Positions 49,401 to 63,251 of a stretch of DNA of 64,000 nucleotides are shown here, one piece after another. This stretch comes from Hyperoplus lanceolatus (taxonomy: Eukaryota; Chordata; Actinopteri; Uranoscopiformes; Ammodytidae). The translations under genes and the position numbers were made by a program. Within the stretch, counting starts at the first letter, position 1. Each line of letters opens with the position of its first letter. The notes beneath the pieces are model-generated. The model was not told where the DNA came from, did not search any database, and worked only from the letters and a program-made list of their open reading frames with translations. Location of the stretch: the NCBI GenBank assembly GCA_026929865.2, contig CM049418.1, forward strand, positions 12,096,001 to 12,160,000, read 5' to 3'.

Positions 49401-50141
49401 ATGATACAGTCTAACTTGTGAATCTAAGATAGCACAACTTCAATACATGTCTTTCAAATTAAACAGCTTAAAGTAAAGGTGTGCTGCTTAAGTCCAGTAG
49501 TATGTCTAACCCTGATGTAACATTTGAGTTTAAATAATAAATGTTTTTGTCTGGGAGTTCAACCGAGATAATCCAGAGGCACGTCTGTCTCCTGTGAATT
49601 GTGTGTCCCTGTCAGGACATGGTAGTTACCGCTAACAAATGTGAAGGGGTCTTTGGCCTTTACTTTTCAAGTCTCCAGTCCCCTGACTCTCAGGGACAAA
49701 CCCCCACTTCCAAAAGCATGCCTCTTGCCCTGAGCACTGCACCAAGTGACACATACTATCGATCAACTGCTGCACTGCAACATACCAAGCAACAAAAATG
49801 CAGGGATGGCAAATTTATCATGCATATGAAATTCAGGCTACAGCACATCCACCTACTTTTACCCAGGAGAGCATAAGTAGGGATGGGGGTTGGGGGCTTT
49901 GAAGATGGATTACCAGATCACGTCACAAGAGGCTGCTATGAGCAAGCAGGAGCAGACCCTCAGAGCGAGTAGAGTGTGTGGGTAGAGGACAAAGAGTTTA
50001 TTTTCTTGTCAACAGAACAATGCTGTGTATAAGTGCTGTCAACTACTTTAGACCCCAAGCCAAAAGCTACTCTTATTTCTCATCAATGACATAAAAATAG
50101 ATTTCAAGGCCTTACATTTGGAAAAAATAGACCCCCTGACA
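43441..50141. other. Unannotated intergenic or intronic DNA, possible regulatory elements
   Basis: No transposon or exon is recognised over 6.7 kb. Parts at about 45850-46090, 46420-46600 and 48180-48960 are of even base composition, free of simple repeats and without coding signature, which is what deeply conserved enhancers look like. That is inference only. The 99-codon frame at 44439-44738 and the 106-codon frame at 48218-48538 are unrecognised. Confidence 0.4.
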
Positions 50142-50411
50142 TACAGTCCCCTACAAAAGTATTGGAACAGTGAGGCCAATTCCTTTATTTTTGCTGTAGA
50201 CTGGAAACATTTGGGTTTGACACCAAAATATGAATATGAGACAATAGATCAACATTTCAGCTTTCAGTTCCAGGTATTTACATCTGGATCTGATTCACAA
50301 CTGAGAAGATAGCTTTTTTTTGTAAAGGAACACCACATTTTTAGGTGAGCAAAAGTATTGGAACAGATAGACCTACAATAAATTAAAATGAATAAGACTT
50401 AATATTTTGTC

Positions 50412-50537
50412 TCAAATCCTTCGCTTGCAATAACTGCATCAAGCCTGTGACCCATTGACATCACAACACTTTTGCATTCTTCTTTTGTGATGCTTTTCCA
50501 GGCTTTCACCGCAGCCTCATTCAGTTGCTGTTTGTTT
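50412..50537 (-). pseudogene. Tc1-like transposase C-terminal end (left arm)
   Basis: Read on the minus strand, this gives PQNKQQLNEAAVKAWKSITK, then EEC, SMGHRLDA and GF, which is the extreme C-terminus of the family. It stops abruptly at the palindrome centre (GTTTTGGGGAAAAAAC). It has no catalytic residues. Confidence 0.8.
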
Positions 50538-50549
50538 TGGGGAAAAAAC

Positions 50550-50898
50550 AAAATGAACTCAGAAGTTTACAGAAACATGGTGTCTGCAAATTTAAAGAAA
50601 GATACAACCAAACTGATTGGAAGATCATTCATGATGCAGCAAGATAATGACCCAACACACACTGCAAAACGACAAAGGAGTTCTTCAGGGGCAAGAAATG
50701 GAAGGTCAATCTCCAGACTTAAATCCTATAGAGCAGGCATTTTACCTGCTAACCCCCCAAAACAAACAACAACTGAAAGAGGCTGCAGTGAAAGCCTGGA
50801 AAAGCATCACAAAAGAAGAATGCAAAAGTTTGGTGATTTCAATGGGTCACAGGCTAGATGCAGTTATTGCAAGAGAAGAACTTGGAACAAAATATTAA
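50550..50898 (+). pseudogene. Tc1-like transposase C-terminal fragment with deletions (right arm)
   Basis: The plus strand encodes KMNSEVYRNM, LKKDTTKLIGRSFMMQQ and NDPTHTAK (second catalytic Asp). After a small deletion shifts the frame, QSPDLNPIEQAFYLL (catalytic Glu) and TPQNKQQLKEAAVKAWKS follow in another frame to the C-terminal GTKY stop. The first Asp and the N-terminal DNA-binding domain are missing. At least two internal deletions make it inactive. Confidence 0.82.
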
Positions 50899-51079
50899 GT
50901 TTTATTCACTTTAATTTATTTTATGTCGATCTGTTCCAATACTTTTGCTCACCTAAAACTGTGGTGTTCCTTTACAAATAATGCTATCTTATGTGTTGTG
51001 TATCAGATCCAGATGTAAATACCTGGAAATGAAAGCTGAAATGTTGATCTCTTGTCTCATATTCATCTTTTGGTGTCAA

Positions 51080-51993
51080 TTATTTTTACAAATGGGGACA
51101 GAAGCCAAAGAAAAAGGGAAATAGCAATCTGTGGATTGTTTCTAGATTTATCATGGCTGATGCAGCAGTGACGAAGAAGGTAGGCCTGGAATGTTGCTTT
51201 AGTTTTTCTTCTGCTGGCAACTTTTTTTGTTTTTAGAAACTGCTTTTTTGTCCTTAAATGACAAGGCCTGGTTGATAAAGTTGCTCCTAAATAAGGAAGA
51301 ACCAGCGTAATGAATGCCTAGGACTCTCTCTTGCCAAAAACTGTATTACATCGCTCCTAATGGTTTCCCCTATCTGCAGTCGTGATCCAAGCAAGAGTGA
51401 ATTAAACCCCAAGAGATGAAATGTGGGCAGGAACTGGGGAGACATAAAAACTGGACAGGGGCGGCCATTACCATAAGCTTTCCAAAATGAATGACAACAC
51501 ATCCGAACCAAAGTTAGCACCTCTCACTGTGCTTTTCATCTCAAGGACAGCATGCGGGTGAATATACAAAGATGGCTGTAGCAGGAGTATAATAATAACT
51601 AGAATTTCACCAAAACTGGTGCTACAACTATATATTCACTGAAACCTATAAATGAAAAACAAAGAAAAATGGATACAGAATCATATATCCACCACTTCTA
51701 CTGTATTACCAAAGTTAGTTTTGATCTTAGTATAATGCAATCTTACAACGTTTCCTAAATAAGCACATTTCATGTTGCTGGCATGAATAACTTTACAAAC
51801 AATAAATAAGACGTATTTTGGTAGTAGTAGTAGTTTGGCAATCCAAATTAGTTCTTGGGAGCATCAAACCCAGAACAAAAAAGCAAACATACTTGGCAAG
51901 GAAGCATATGACTTAGGTTCCTTTTGAAAGATGTCTCATTTTAAAAGACTTGTTACCACAGCCCATGAGCGCACCACCACAACGTAACAATAA
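51080..51993. other. Unannotated DNA
   Basis: Nothing firmly recognised. An ATG at 51153 followed by nine codons and a GTAGGC donor-like sequence at 51180 was considered as a start exon and is too short to support. Confidence 0.4.
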
Positions 51994-52264
51994 CCCTGCA
52001 TTATACCTATACTTTCTGCCTTTTAGTATGGTAGATATATTGTTTAGTTTGTCCCAATTCTTGTGGTCAGATTTAGCATGCTTAAAAATACCCGGATGCG
52101 TACTACCTCCGCCCGAGGTTGTTCAGTGTTTTTGGGCGATTCTGACTCAAAAGCGCACCATAAATGATGTCACATCGACAGAGCCTCTGTATGAAAACAA
52201 CCAGGGATGCGTAAATGATATAAGCAAGAGGCAAGTTCAAGGCGCAATGTTATGATGAAATAAA
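51994..52264 (-). mobile_element. MITE family member, truncated copy in inverted orientation
   Basis: Starts CCCTGCATTATACCTATACTTTCT and continues as the reverse complement of the copy at 53358-53766. Shared blocks include CAGATTTAGCATG, a TACCCGGA block, TTTGGGCGATTCTGAC, TGATGTCACATCGA and GTTATGATGAAATAAA. Homology ends near 52264, before the other terminal repeat, so this copy lacks one end. It has no coding capacity. Confidence 0.8.
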
Positions 52265-52493
52265 TACGTTCAAGGGTAAGTGTCACCACCAACACCACAC
52301 AGCTTCCTTTTACAACCATAAGGGTTTGTTATATATATATATTCTAAGTGGGCATGTAAAAAATGTAGCTCTTTAAACAATGACCGTAAGCCAGTTTGCA
52401 CATTCTTGGACAAACACATACCTTGTTTATTTTCGTGAAGAACTTGAGTTGGATGACATGGGGAACTTTAAATAACCTTGCATGACCTTAGAC

Positions 52494-52530
<37 letters not shown>

Positions 52531-53357
52531 ATGCCATTATCCATATAAAAATTAAAAAAAAGATAGGATAACAAGACTGGGTGAGCTCGCTGGGCAGAGT
52601 AGGAAAAATATCTCTACGGTTTGTTCGAGGCTGTTGACTTGGAGAGAGATTTTTAACCTGACAACTAGGAAGAATTGGCGGAAGAAGACAATGTTTTCAG
52701 AGGCCATAGCTGCCAGGACCACGTGGTTTGTCATTTTTGAGTCAGCAACTCCAAACCGTGCAGCTCATTACAGCACCCTGGGCCGCTGTAGCTTCTCTAT
52801 TGAGTCAGACTCCTGTAGCTCGTTCTTTAAGGTCGGCCCATTGTTTAAAAATGTCACTTTAAAATACACTTGAGCACTCCTGAGCTGCTACACAATGAAT
52901 TCTGTAGGCTCTCTTGGGAGTTGGTTCTCACCTACTCCATCTCCAACACACTCTATCCACTTCATTAGGTTTCTCTACTTATCCCGTCTAACTTTGTTAA
53001 ATGGGATCATCAAGCAGGTTCGGGACTCACCAAATAGCTGTCAGGGTCAAGTGAGGAAACACTTGGAGAGTTCTGCTTCCTTACTTGCAACATCAGGGTT
53101 CCCATTGCCTGAGATGGACAAGAAGAGTATGATATATTAAGTCTTACATTTGAAGAGCTAACCATGAATCTAAAAGTGTCTTACCTTATCTGCTCCGATG
53201 GCTTTCCATGTGGAAGGTTTCACTTGCTGCAAACTGGACAGCCAAAGGGTCGTTGAGTTCTGTGGGAAAATATGAACCCAAAGTTGTAACCATCAACATA
53301 TTTATAGGTATATGTTTTCATCTCACAGAGCCTTAGTTATGGCAAAATCTAAACCTG
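52265..53357. other. Unannotated DNA between two MITE copies
   Basis: Contains a TA-type microsatellite (52492-52531). Otherwise it is unique sequence; overlapping short frames at 52552-53140 have no recognisable domain. Confidence 0.4.
52492..52531. repeat. (CATA)n/(TA)n microsatellite
   Basis: CATA repeats passing into a pure TA tract. Confidence 0.95.
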
Positions 53358-53766
53358 CCCTGTGTTCCGAATCGCATACTCTTTCTTTTTTCTATTCTAC
53401 ATACTACATCCGACGATAAAAATAATCTAGTTAGGATGCAATAGGCATACTATTGCTACATACTTTTACTCTTTTATTTCATCATAACATCGCGCCTTGA
53501 TCTCGCCTCTTGCTTTTATATCCGTCGCATCCCTGTTTGTTTTCATATGGAGGCTTCATCGATGTGACGTCACTTCACTTGCGCACCGGATTGTGGGTCA
53601 GAATCGCCCAAATAGGATGCTGTTTTCAACACTAACAATCATGGCCGGATGAAGTAGGACGTCCGGGTACTTCTAACCATGCTAAATCTGGCCACAAGAA
53701 TCGAGACATCCTAAATCTTTTTTCGACATACTATATAGTAGAAAGTATGTGATTCGGAACGCAGGG
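53358..53766 (+). mobile_element. MITE family member, complete copy, 409 bp
   Basis: The left end CCCTGTGTTCCGAATCGCAT and the right end read inward (CCCTGCGTTCCGAATCACAT) match closely over about 23 bp. A CTG triplet abuts both ends (53355-53357 and 53767-53769), but this is not a standard target site, so superfamily assignment is open. The interior contains a full TGACGTCA (CRE-like) site. Related copies are at 51994-52264 (inverted) and 62727-62914. Confidence 0.85.
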
Positions 53767-58330
<4,564 letters not shown>

Positions 58331-58387
58331 TTGTTTGTTTGTTTGTTTGTTTGTTTGTTTGTTTGTTTGTTTGTTTGTTTGTTTGTT
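58331..58387. repeat. (TTTG)n microsatellite
   Basis: About 14 perfect GTTT tetranucleotide repeats. The Leu-Phe-Val-Cys frames are its translation. Confidence 0.97.
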
Positions 58388-58554
58388 CGACCTAAACCCA
58401 GCCAAAGCAGCAACGGGAGCTTCGCTGTTGTTTTGTTTGTGTTCGTTCAGACTCTGACCTCGAAGGAAAATCTACGTCACACTGTCCCCTGCAGGCTGCT
58501 CGGATCAATAGTATCTAGCTGCAGCCCCGGAGACAAGCACCCTGGCGTGACAAC

Positions 58555-59172
58555 GGCTGTGTCTTGATTCAGGGGTTGCGGTCTTGGAACCGGCCTCGTA
58601 GGCTGCATTTGAAGACCGATTGCGTCATAGCGGCGCGCAAAGGCTGTCCCATTTGCAAGGCTCCTCATATGCGGTCGTGAAATGCAGCCTTCATTTCACG
58701 GTTTTGAAGCAGTTTTGAAGGCTGCATCAGATGTATCCTTCGTGGCCCAACATATCCCATGATTCATTGCGTTTTTTTCAGAGATGGCATACAATAAAAT
58801 AAAAATTAACAAAACAGCAACGTGTTGCTCCATCTTCTTAACTTTTATATTCCTTTCTTTTTTTCTTGTACTTTTTTTTCTTTTCGTCTGGTAGGCAACT
58901 TCTTTTTCTTTTTTCCTCCATTGACAGGGCTGTCTCCGTTGGCAGCAATCAGGGTTGCTAGGCAGCACAGGAGCGGCGAGTCGTCACGCAAGGTAACGGC
59001 TTGTTACGTAAACCGGAAATGCTCGTAAACGGAGACCTGCGGAGACCGTCCCGTTTAACAAGGCTCGTTGGCCTCAAAACCGGCCTTAAAGTCGGCCTTC
59101 ATAGGCTATAGCCTTCATAGACCGCGAGGCTGCGTCCTACTAAGGCTGCAACCCCTGAATCAAGACACAGCC
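58555..59172. mobile_element. MITE with perfect 25-bp TIRs, 618 bp
   Basis: The left end GGCTGTGTCTTGATTCAGGG (continuing GTTGC) is the exact reverse complement of the right end at 59148-59172. An AAC triplet flanks both ends, but no 8-bp duplication is visible. The CAGGGGTTGC core inside the TIR resembles hAT-type termini, so hAT is a possible class. The subterminal word AAGGCTGCA and its reverse recur several times. No transposase is present. It sits inside the left arm of the larger inverted-repeat element. Confidence 0.82.
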
Positions 59173-59309
59173 AACGACACCCAGGCGTGACGGAAGTAAC
59201 TGTGGTGTGACGGACGTTACCTGTAGATTTTTACTTTTGCAACATCATAAACTTCTAAGTTGTAAACAACGTCAAACAATAACAAGACAGCAGACCGATA
59301 CAAAGTTTC

Positions 59310-59745
59310 AAGGTCAAGGTCAAGGTCACTTTTATTTATATAGCACCTTATAAGAACCTACATTCACCAAAGTGCTTTACATTAAATACATAAATTAAAA
59401 TACAACAGCACACATTAAAAAACACTTACAGCAATGACACAAAACAATTCATTAAAACGTAAAAGCCTGTGAAAAAAGGTGAGTTTTAAGAGTGGATTTG
59501 AAGGTTTCCAGAGACTCAGATGAGCGAATATGGTGTGGTAAGCTGTTCCAAAGTTTCGGGGCAACCACGGAGAATGCACGATCGCCTTTAGTTTTAAGCC
59601 TGCTGTTTGGCACATCCAGAGATAAGCTGTTTGCAGACCTCAGAGCTCTGCTTGGTCTATGGACCTGTATGAGATCCGCCAAGTACACGGGGGCCATACC
59701 ATTTAAAACTTTAAAAACAAACATCAGGATCTTAAAATCTATTCA
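59310..59745 (-). mobile_element. 5'-truncated L2-like LINE, minus strand
   Basis: Read on the minus strand it runs from a truncated coding region (from about 59745) to a 3' UTR ending in a (TGACCT)n tail, seen on the plus strand as AAGGTCAAGGTCAAGGTCAC at 59310-59329. The UTR contains GTAAAGCACTTTGGTGAATG and TGCTATATAAATAAAAGTG, typical of L2-like 3' ends. Target duplications were not found. Confidence 0.85.
59452..59742 (-). pseudogene. L2-like reverse transcriptase C-terminal fragment
   Basis: The minus-strand translation reads IDFKILMFVFKVLNGMAPVY, then LADLIQVHRPSRALRS and VVAPKLWNSLPHHIRS, and ends SLETFKSTLKTHLFSQAFTF before a stop. These are the conserved final motifs of L2/Rex-type LINE ORF2 proteins (FKIL..FK.LNG.AP.YL.DL; P.LWNSLP; FK..LKTHLF). 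The catalytic FADD-type motif and the endonuclease domain are absent because the insertion is 5'-truncated. The surviving stretch is open throughout, which suggests relatively recent insertion. Confidence 0.88.
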
Positions 59746-59798
59746 GTTTGTGTTATTTATATTGTTTTGGCGATTAGGTTCAGGCATCACAGTTGGGT

Positions 59799-59828
59799 GG
59801 TTAGGGTTAGGGTTAGGGTTAGGGTTAG
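59799..59828. repeat. Interstitial telomeric repeat, (GGTTAG)5
   Basis: Five perfect copies of the vertebrate telomere hexamer on the plus strand, next to the 5' break of the L2-like LINE and inside the inverted-repeat element. Short interstitial telomere tracts can mark repaired double-strand breaks or be part of a mobile element. Confidence 0.93.
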
Positions 59829-59968
59829 TGACATAGCAGACATGTCATGGAAGCTAAATAGTCAAAAATCACGTCCGTCACACCACAGTTACTTCCGTCA
59901 CGCCAGGGTAACTTGTCTCCGGGGCTGCAGCTGGACCCTACTCGCTCGGATCCACTGCAGACACCCTT

Positions 59969-61212
59969 CTTCTTCTTCTTCTTTTCGGTTATTGGCGGGT
60001 TGCAACCATAACTTTTTTGGTGCATACCGCCACCAACTGTACCGGAGTGTAACAACCGCATTTATGTCATATAAAATAAATAATCAGATAGCTAGATACT
60101 TTAATAGTAGGAACCAATAATAAAATAAAAATAAAATGAAATAAAAAAGGGAGGGGGGGGGGGGGGGGGTTGGCTATACACACACTAAATTCTTTTAAAT
60201 AATCCTGTGTCCTTTAAATATTCGATCACTGCTTTCTGTGCAAGTGTTACACCCTCCCCTGCTGTTCCCAGTATGCCACCCAGACTCCACACTCTTCCTG
60301 CTTTCTGCACCCTACCAGCCAACCTCATTCTCTCCCCCAAGTACCTCTCACACTCCATCAACACATGCTTCACATTTTCTATTTTACCACATTCACATCG
60401 ATCCGTACCACTTTTCCCAATTAAAGATAAAGTTTTATGAAGACCTGTATGCCCTATTCTCATTCTCGTGAGTATTGTTTCCTCCCTTCTATTTTTCCTT
60501 ATAACACCATGCGCATTCACATTTTTTTGTACATTATAATAACTTCTTCCAGTGATTTCACTATCCCACATGTCTTGCCACTTTTTAGTTACTTCTTTTT
60601 TTAATATTGTTTTAACTTCTGCTTTCCCAAAAGGCATATCTATAATATTATCCAGTTTTGTTGCTGTTTTGGCATTTTTATCTGCTCCCTCATTCCCTTT
60701 GATTCCTACATGGGCCGGAACCCAGCACAATTTAACATATATTCCTATTCTGTGTAATCTATATAAGCTTTGTTGAATTTCTAAAAGAAGGTCTTGTCTG
60801 CTAGAGTTCCAACTCTGAATACTTTGCAAGGCTGCCAATGAGTCTACGCATAAAACTACTCTATCTGGTCGAACTTCCTCCTCCCACTGTAAGCCAATAA
60901 TGATTGCCATCATTTCTGCTGAATAAACTGACATTTGATCTGGCAATCTTTTACCAATATTGATGTGCATTGATGGAATATATACACCTATACCTACTTT
61001 GTCATTTTCATCTCTGGAGCCATCTGTATAAATATCTAGGTAACTGTAGTGGTTGCTTCTTATATACTTAGTTGCCTTATACGCTTTCTCACCCTCTTCC
61101 CAGTCACTCTTATATTACTTACTCTATATTCTTCTGCTTTATCTTTAGCTATCCATCCAAATCCATTACTTTGAAATTTTCCATATTCCCAACATTCCTG
61201 AATTACAGTTTT
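59969..61212 (-). mobile_element. 5'-truncated Nimb/I-like LINE with 14-bp target duplications
   Basis: The insertion is bounded by the exact direct repeat CTGCAGACACCCTT at 59955-59968 and 61213-61226, proving its limits. On the minus strand it carries the C-terminal part of ORF2 with an RNase H domain. A 3' UTR follows (GGCGGTATGCACC, then CAACCCGCCAATAACCG) and an (AAG)n tail, seen on the plus strand as TTCTTCTTCTTC at 59969. A 3' (AAG)n-type tail together with an RNase H domain after the reverse transcriptase fits the I/Nimb group. A G-run (about 60151-60169, plus strand) lies in the 3' UTR. Confidence 0.9.
60185..61212 (-). pseudogene. Nimb/I-like LINE ORF2, RNase H and Cys-His C-terminus, frameshifted
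   Basis: The minus-strand frame is open from 61114 down to the stop at 60185. It starts SDWEEGEKAYKATKYIRS and continues with an RNase H domain: YTDGS (first catalytic Asp), YSAEMMAI (Glu), CVDSLAAL (Asp) and GNEGADKNA (last Asp), so all four metal-binding acidic residues are present. Then comes a CECGKIENVKHVLMEC Cys/His motif and a C-terminal tail ending KDTGLFKRI. Such Cys-His motifs close the ORF2 of I-clade LINEs, where RNase H removes the RNA template. Upstream (61115-61212) the reading continues in a shifted frame (QECWEYGKFQSNGFGWIAKD), so there is a frameshift near 61110-61120. Endonuclease and reverse transcriptase are lost by 5' truncation. It is not autonomous. Confidence 0.9.
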
Positions 61213-61226
61213 CTGCAGACACCCTT

Positions 61227-62726
61227 AACCGATCAATACAATTTATGATACACTGAAATTAACGTAGTGACCACAATAAATGCTTCCTAAATACCGGGCG
61301 AGGAGAAAGGCTATGAAGTCATAAAACATAGCCTAGATATTGAATAGTAATTTTCCATGTGTTCAACAGCTTCTCAAATTCTTTTATTATTCTTTTCCTT
61401 TTTTTCCCCAACTCTGGGGAAGCAATAACATTTTTAAGGTCACTTCATTGCAAGCAACAATGGCTTTACAATTCACATTATTTTATAAACAGACACCCAC
61501 GTCACCAGATAAGCAAGGCCTTTCAAGAGCCAACTCCATACAGCTTGGATTTAGGCGGAAAAGCCCCTTAAAACCCAAAACAGGCTGTTGGAATAACAAA
61601 TAGGGCTCTCAATCTGGGAGGTATTTGGATTCATTCATCTCTTTTCTTTGCGGACACATTCTATTCATCTTTTATCTTGGACTTCATGTGTTATACCCTG
61701 CAGTTTGTGGTTATTTTACCCCTAGGTTATGTGAGTGCTGGGGAAATACACTCTAGTATCTCACATTACACACTCTCACCTGCATTGCAGTATAAGCAGA
61801 CTTCACATCGTTGTCAGGTGCGATGCAATGGAAACCCATCACCCTGAAGCTCTAAACAGCAGAATATATGGTTTTGTGAAAACTGAGTAGCGTATGTACA
61901 CACATAATATATATATATTTGCATTGGGAATGTTAAACAATTGGTTCTGTTTTTCTTGTTGTCGTCCATCTTTCCTTATTGATAATAAAGTAATGGTTGT
62001 CACTTTTATGGATCATTTCAGTCAGCCATAGCAATTTGCTCATGTTATATTGATTAAATAAACACTGTGTTGTCACTGCCACCACAGCTGCTGCATTGGT
62101 TCTGATTGATGCCACTCATCCCAAGTCGTTATCACCAGAAGAAACAGTGTGAGCTGGCTGTCCTCCTCTGTAGAAAACGAGGACATATCAAAATGTAAGT
62201 GTTCTTTCCAGAGAGGTAAAGCCACACGAGAAGTATGAGAGCAAAGCCCGCACCTCAGTGGTTGTTTGGCTTGTTACCTCACCGCTATCCCCGGCGCTCG
62301 CCTGCGAACACAGATGGAGATTCATCTGTTGCCTTGTTCCCTCTCCACTCGTTTTCCACTTCTATACCCATCTTCTCTCCCCCCTAAACACACACACACA
62401 CAAACTCTCTATCCCCCTCTCTCTCTCAAGAGCCTATCTGCCAGCAAAGCCCTAGTACCTCACCGTGCGCTTATCAGACAGTTTATCCTTTTCCTGTGGG
62501 CGCCGTCCTCCATCTGTGGATGTGACAGCCCATCGTCAGGCTAAGGTTCCATTTCCAAGCCCGTGATTTAGACACCCGGCCTTGCCAGCACTGTTTCATC
62601 AACCCCCCTCTTTAAACCCTCTCTCATGTGGATTTCTTTTTTCACTCGCAAGACATTTGGTCCTGACATCGTGCCCTTTTTTCTCTTCACACGCAAACTT
62701 TGACCCATGCACGACATAAACACATT
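61227..62726. other. Unannotated DNA
   Basis: Nothing recognised apart from short simple sequence: an AT tract near 61908 and a short (CA)n near 62389. Small frames at 61340-61603 and 62258-62544 have no domain. Confidence 0.4.
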
Positions 62727-62914
62727 CCCTGCATTCCAAATCACACACTTTTTCTTTTTATTATATGGCATACAAAATAATGCATGTTCCCATACCATGA
62801 AATACAATTGTATCTTGTAGAGCATCTAGGAATTGTTGGCATACTGGTTTTGATATCCTTGATCTTTTTCTGGCATACTCAAAAGTAGTGAAGTATGGGT
62901 AATGGAACGCAGGG
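62727..62914. mobile_element. MITE family member, short deletion derivative, 188 bp
   Basis: The ends CCCTGCATTCCAAATCACAC and, read inward from the right, CCCTGCGTTCCATTACCCAT match the termini of the copy at 53358-53766; the interior is much reduced. Another fragment starting TTAAAGGTGGAGTAAGCGA lies just to the right (from 62926). It resembles the start of a TTAA-type MITE, but no partner end was found. Confidence 0.7.
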
Positions 62915-63210
62915 ATAACCTTATTAAAGGTGGAGTAAGCGATTCTGGACAATGCATCCTGTAGGCTACCTAACAGGGAAAGAGAATATATGGTGTTAAA
63001 TGCAAAGTGGTTGCATGATAGGAATAGCTAAATGAATAAGCCCTGTGTTTACATTCCTCAGTGCTTAGGCCCTCTTCCTTAATAACAAGGCTACAGTCAG
63101 TATCGCTCAGGCCTTGCAAACATCCTCAAGAGGTAGCTTCGTTAATATTTTAGTCAGCAGAGATAGTGAATAACAAGCCACGCATTTCCAGAGAACAAGA
63201 GCAAACAGAA
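62915..63210. other. Unannotated DNA
   Basis: Apart from the possible MITE end near 62926 nothing is recognised. Confidence 0.35.
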
Positions 63211-63251
63211 CAGAGAGAAAGAGAGAGAGGGAGAGGGAGAGGGAGAGAGGA
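63211..63251. repeat. (GA)n/(GGGAGA)n purine-rich repeat
   Basis: A polypurine tract of GA and GGGAGA steps. Confidence 0.9.

Larger units (their letters stand above)
50144..51079. mobile_element. Second palindromic Tc1-like element, right-truncated
   Basis: The left end CAGTCCCCTACAAAAGTATTGGAACAG is preceded by TA (50142-50143) and matches the TIR of the element at 18791. The right arm runs through the inner TIR and stops at GGTGTCAA (about 51079), so about the last 90 bases and the right TA are missing. The left arm (to about 50537) is transposase 3' end on the minus strand; the right arm (from about 50550) is transposase on the plus strand. It is thus the same head-to-head design as the 18.8-kb copy, but with a much shorter left arm and several internal deletions. 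Confidence 0.87.
58517..59932. mobile_element. Inverted-repeat element invaded by other transposons
   Basis: The right arm (59871-59932) is the reverse complement of a left arm now split in two. Its outer part is 58517-58551 (AGCTGCAGCCCCGGAGACAA and following). Its inner part is 59184-59217, which matches 59871-59904 perfectly over 34 bases. The two parts are separated by the MITE at 58555-59172. Between the arms lie an L2-like LINE fragment and a telomeric repeat. The arms are internally repetitive (GGCGTGACGG and GTGTGACGG). Whether this is a true transposon with long TIRs or an inverted duplication is unresolved, because no target duplication is visible. Confidence 0.6.

Noticed and set aside
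51153..51179. Possible start exon (ATG, nine codons MADAAVTKK, then GTAGGC)
   Set aside because: Too short, the donor is non-optimal, and no downstream exon is visible. Such patterns occur often by chance.
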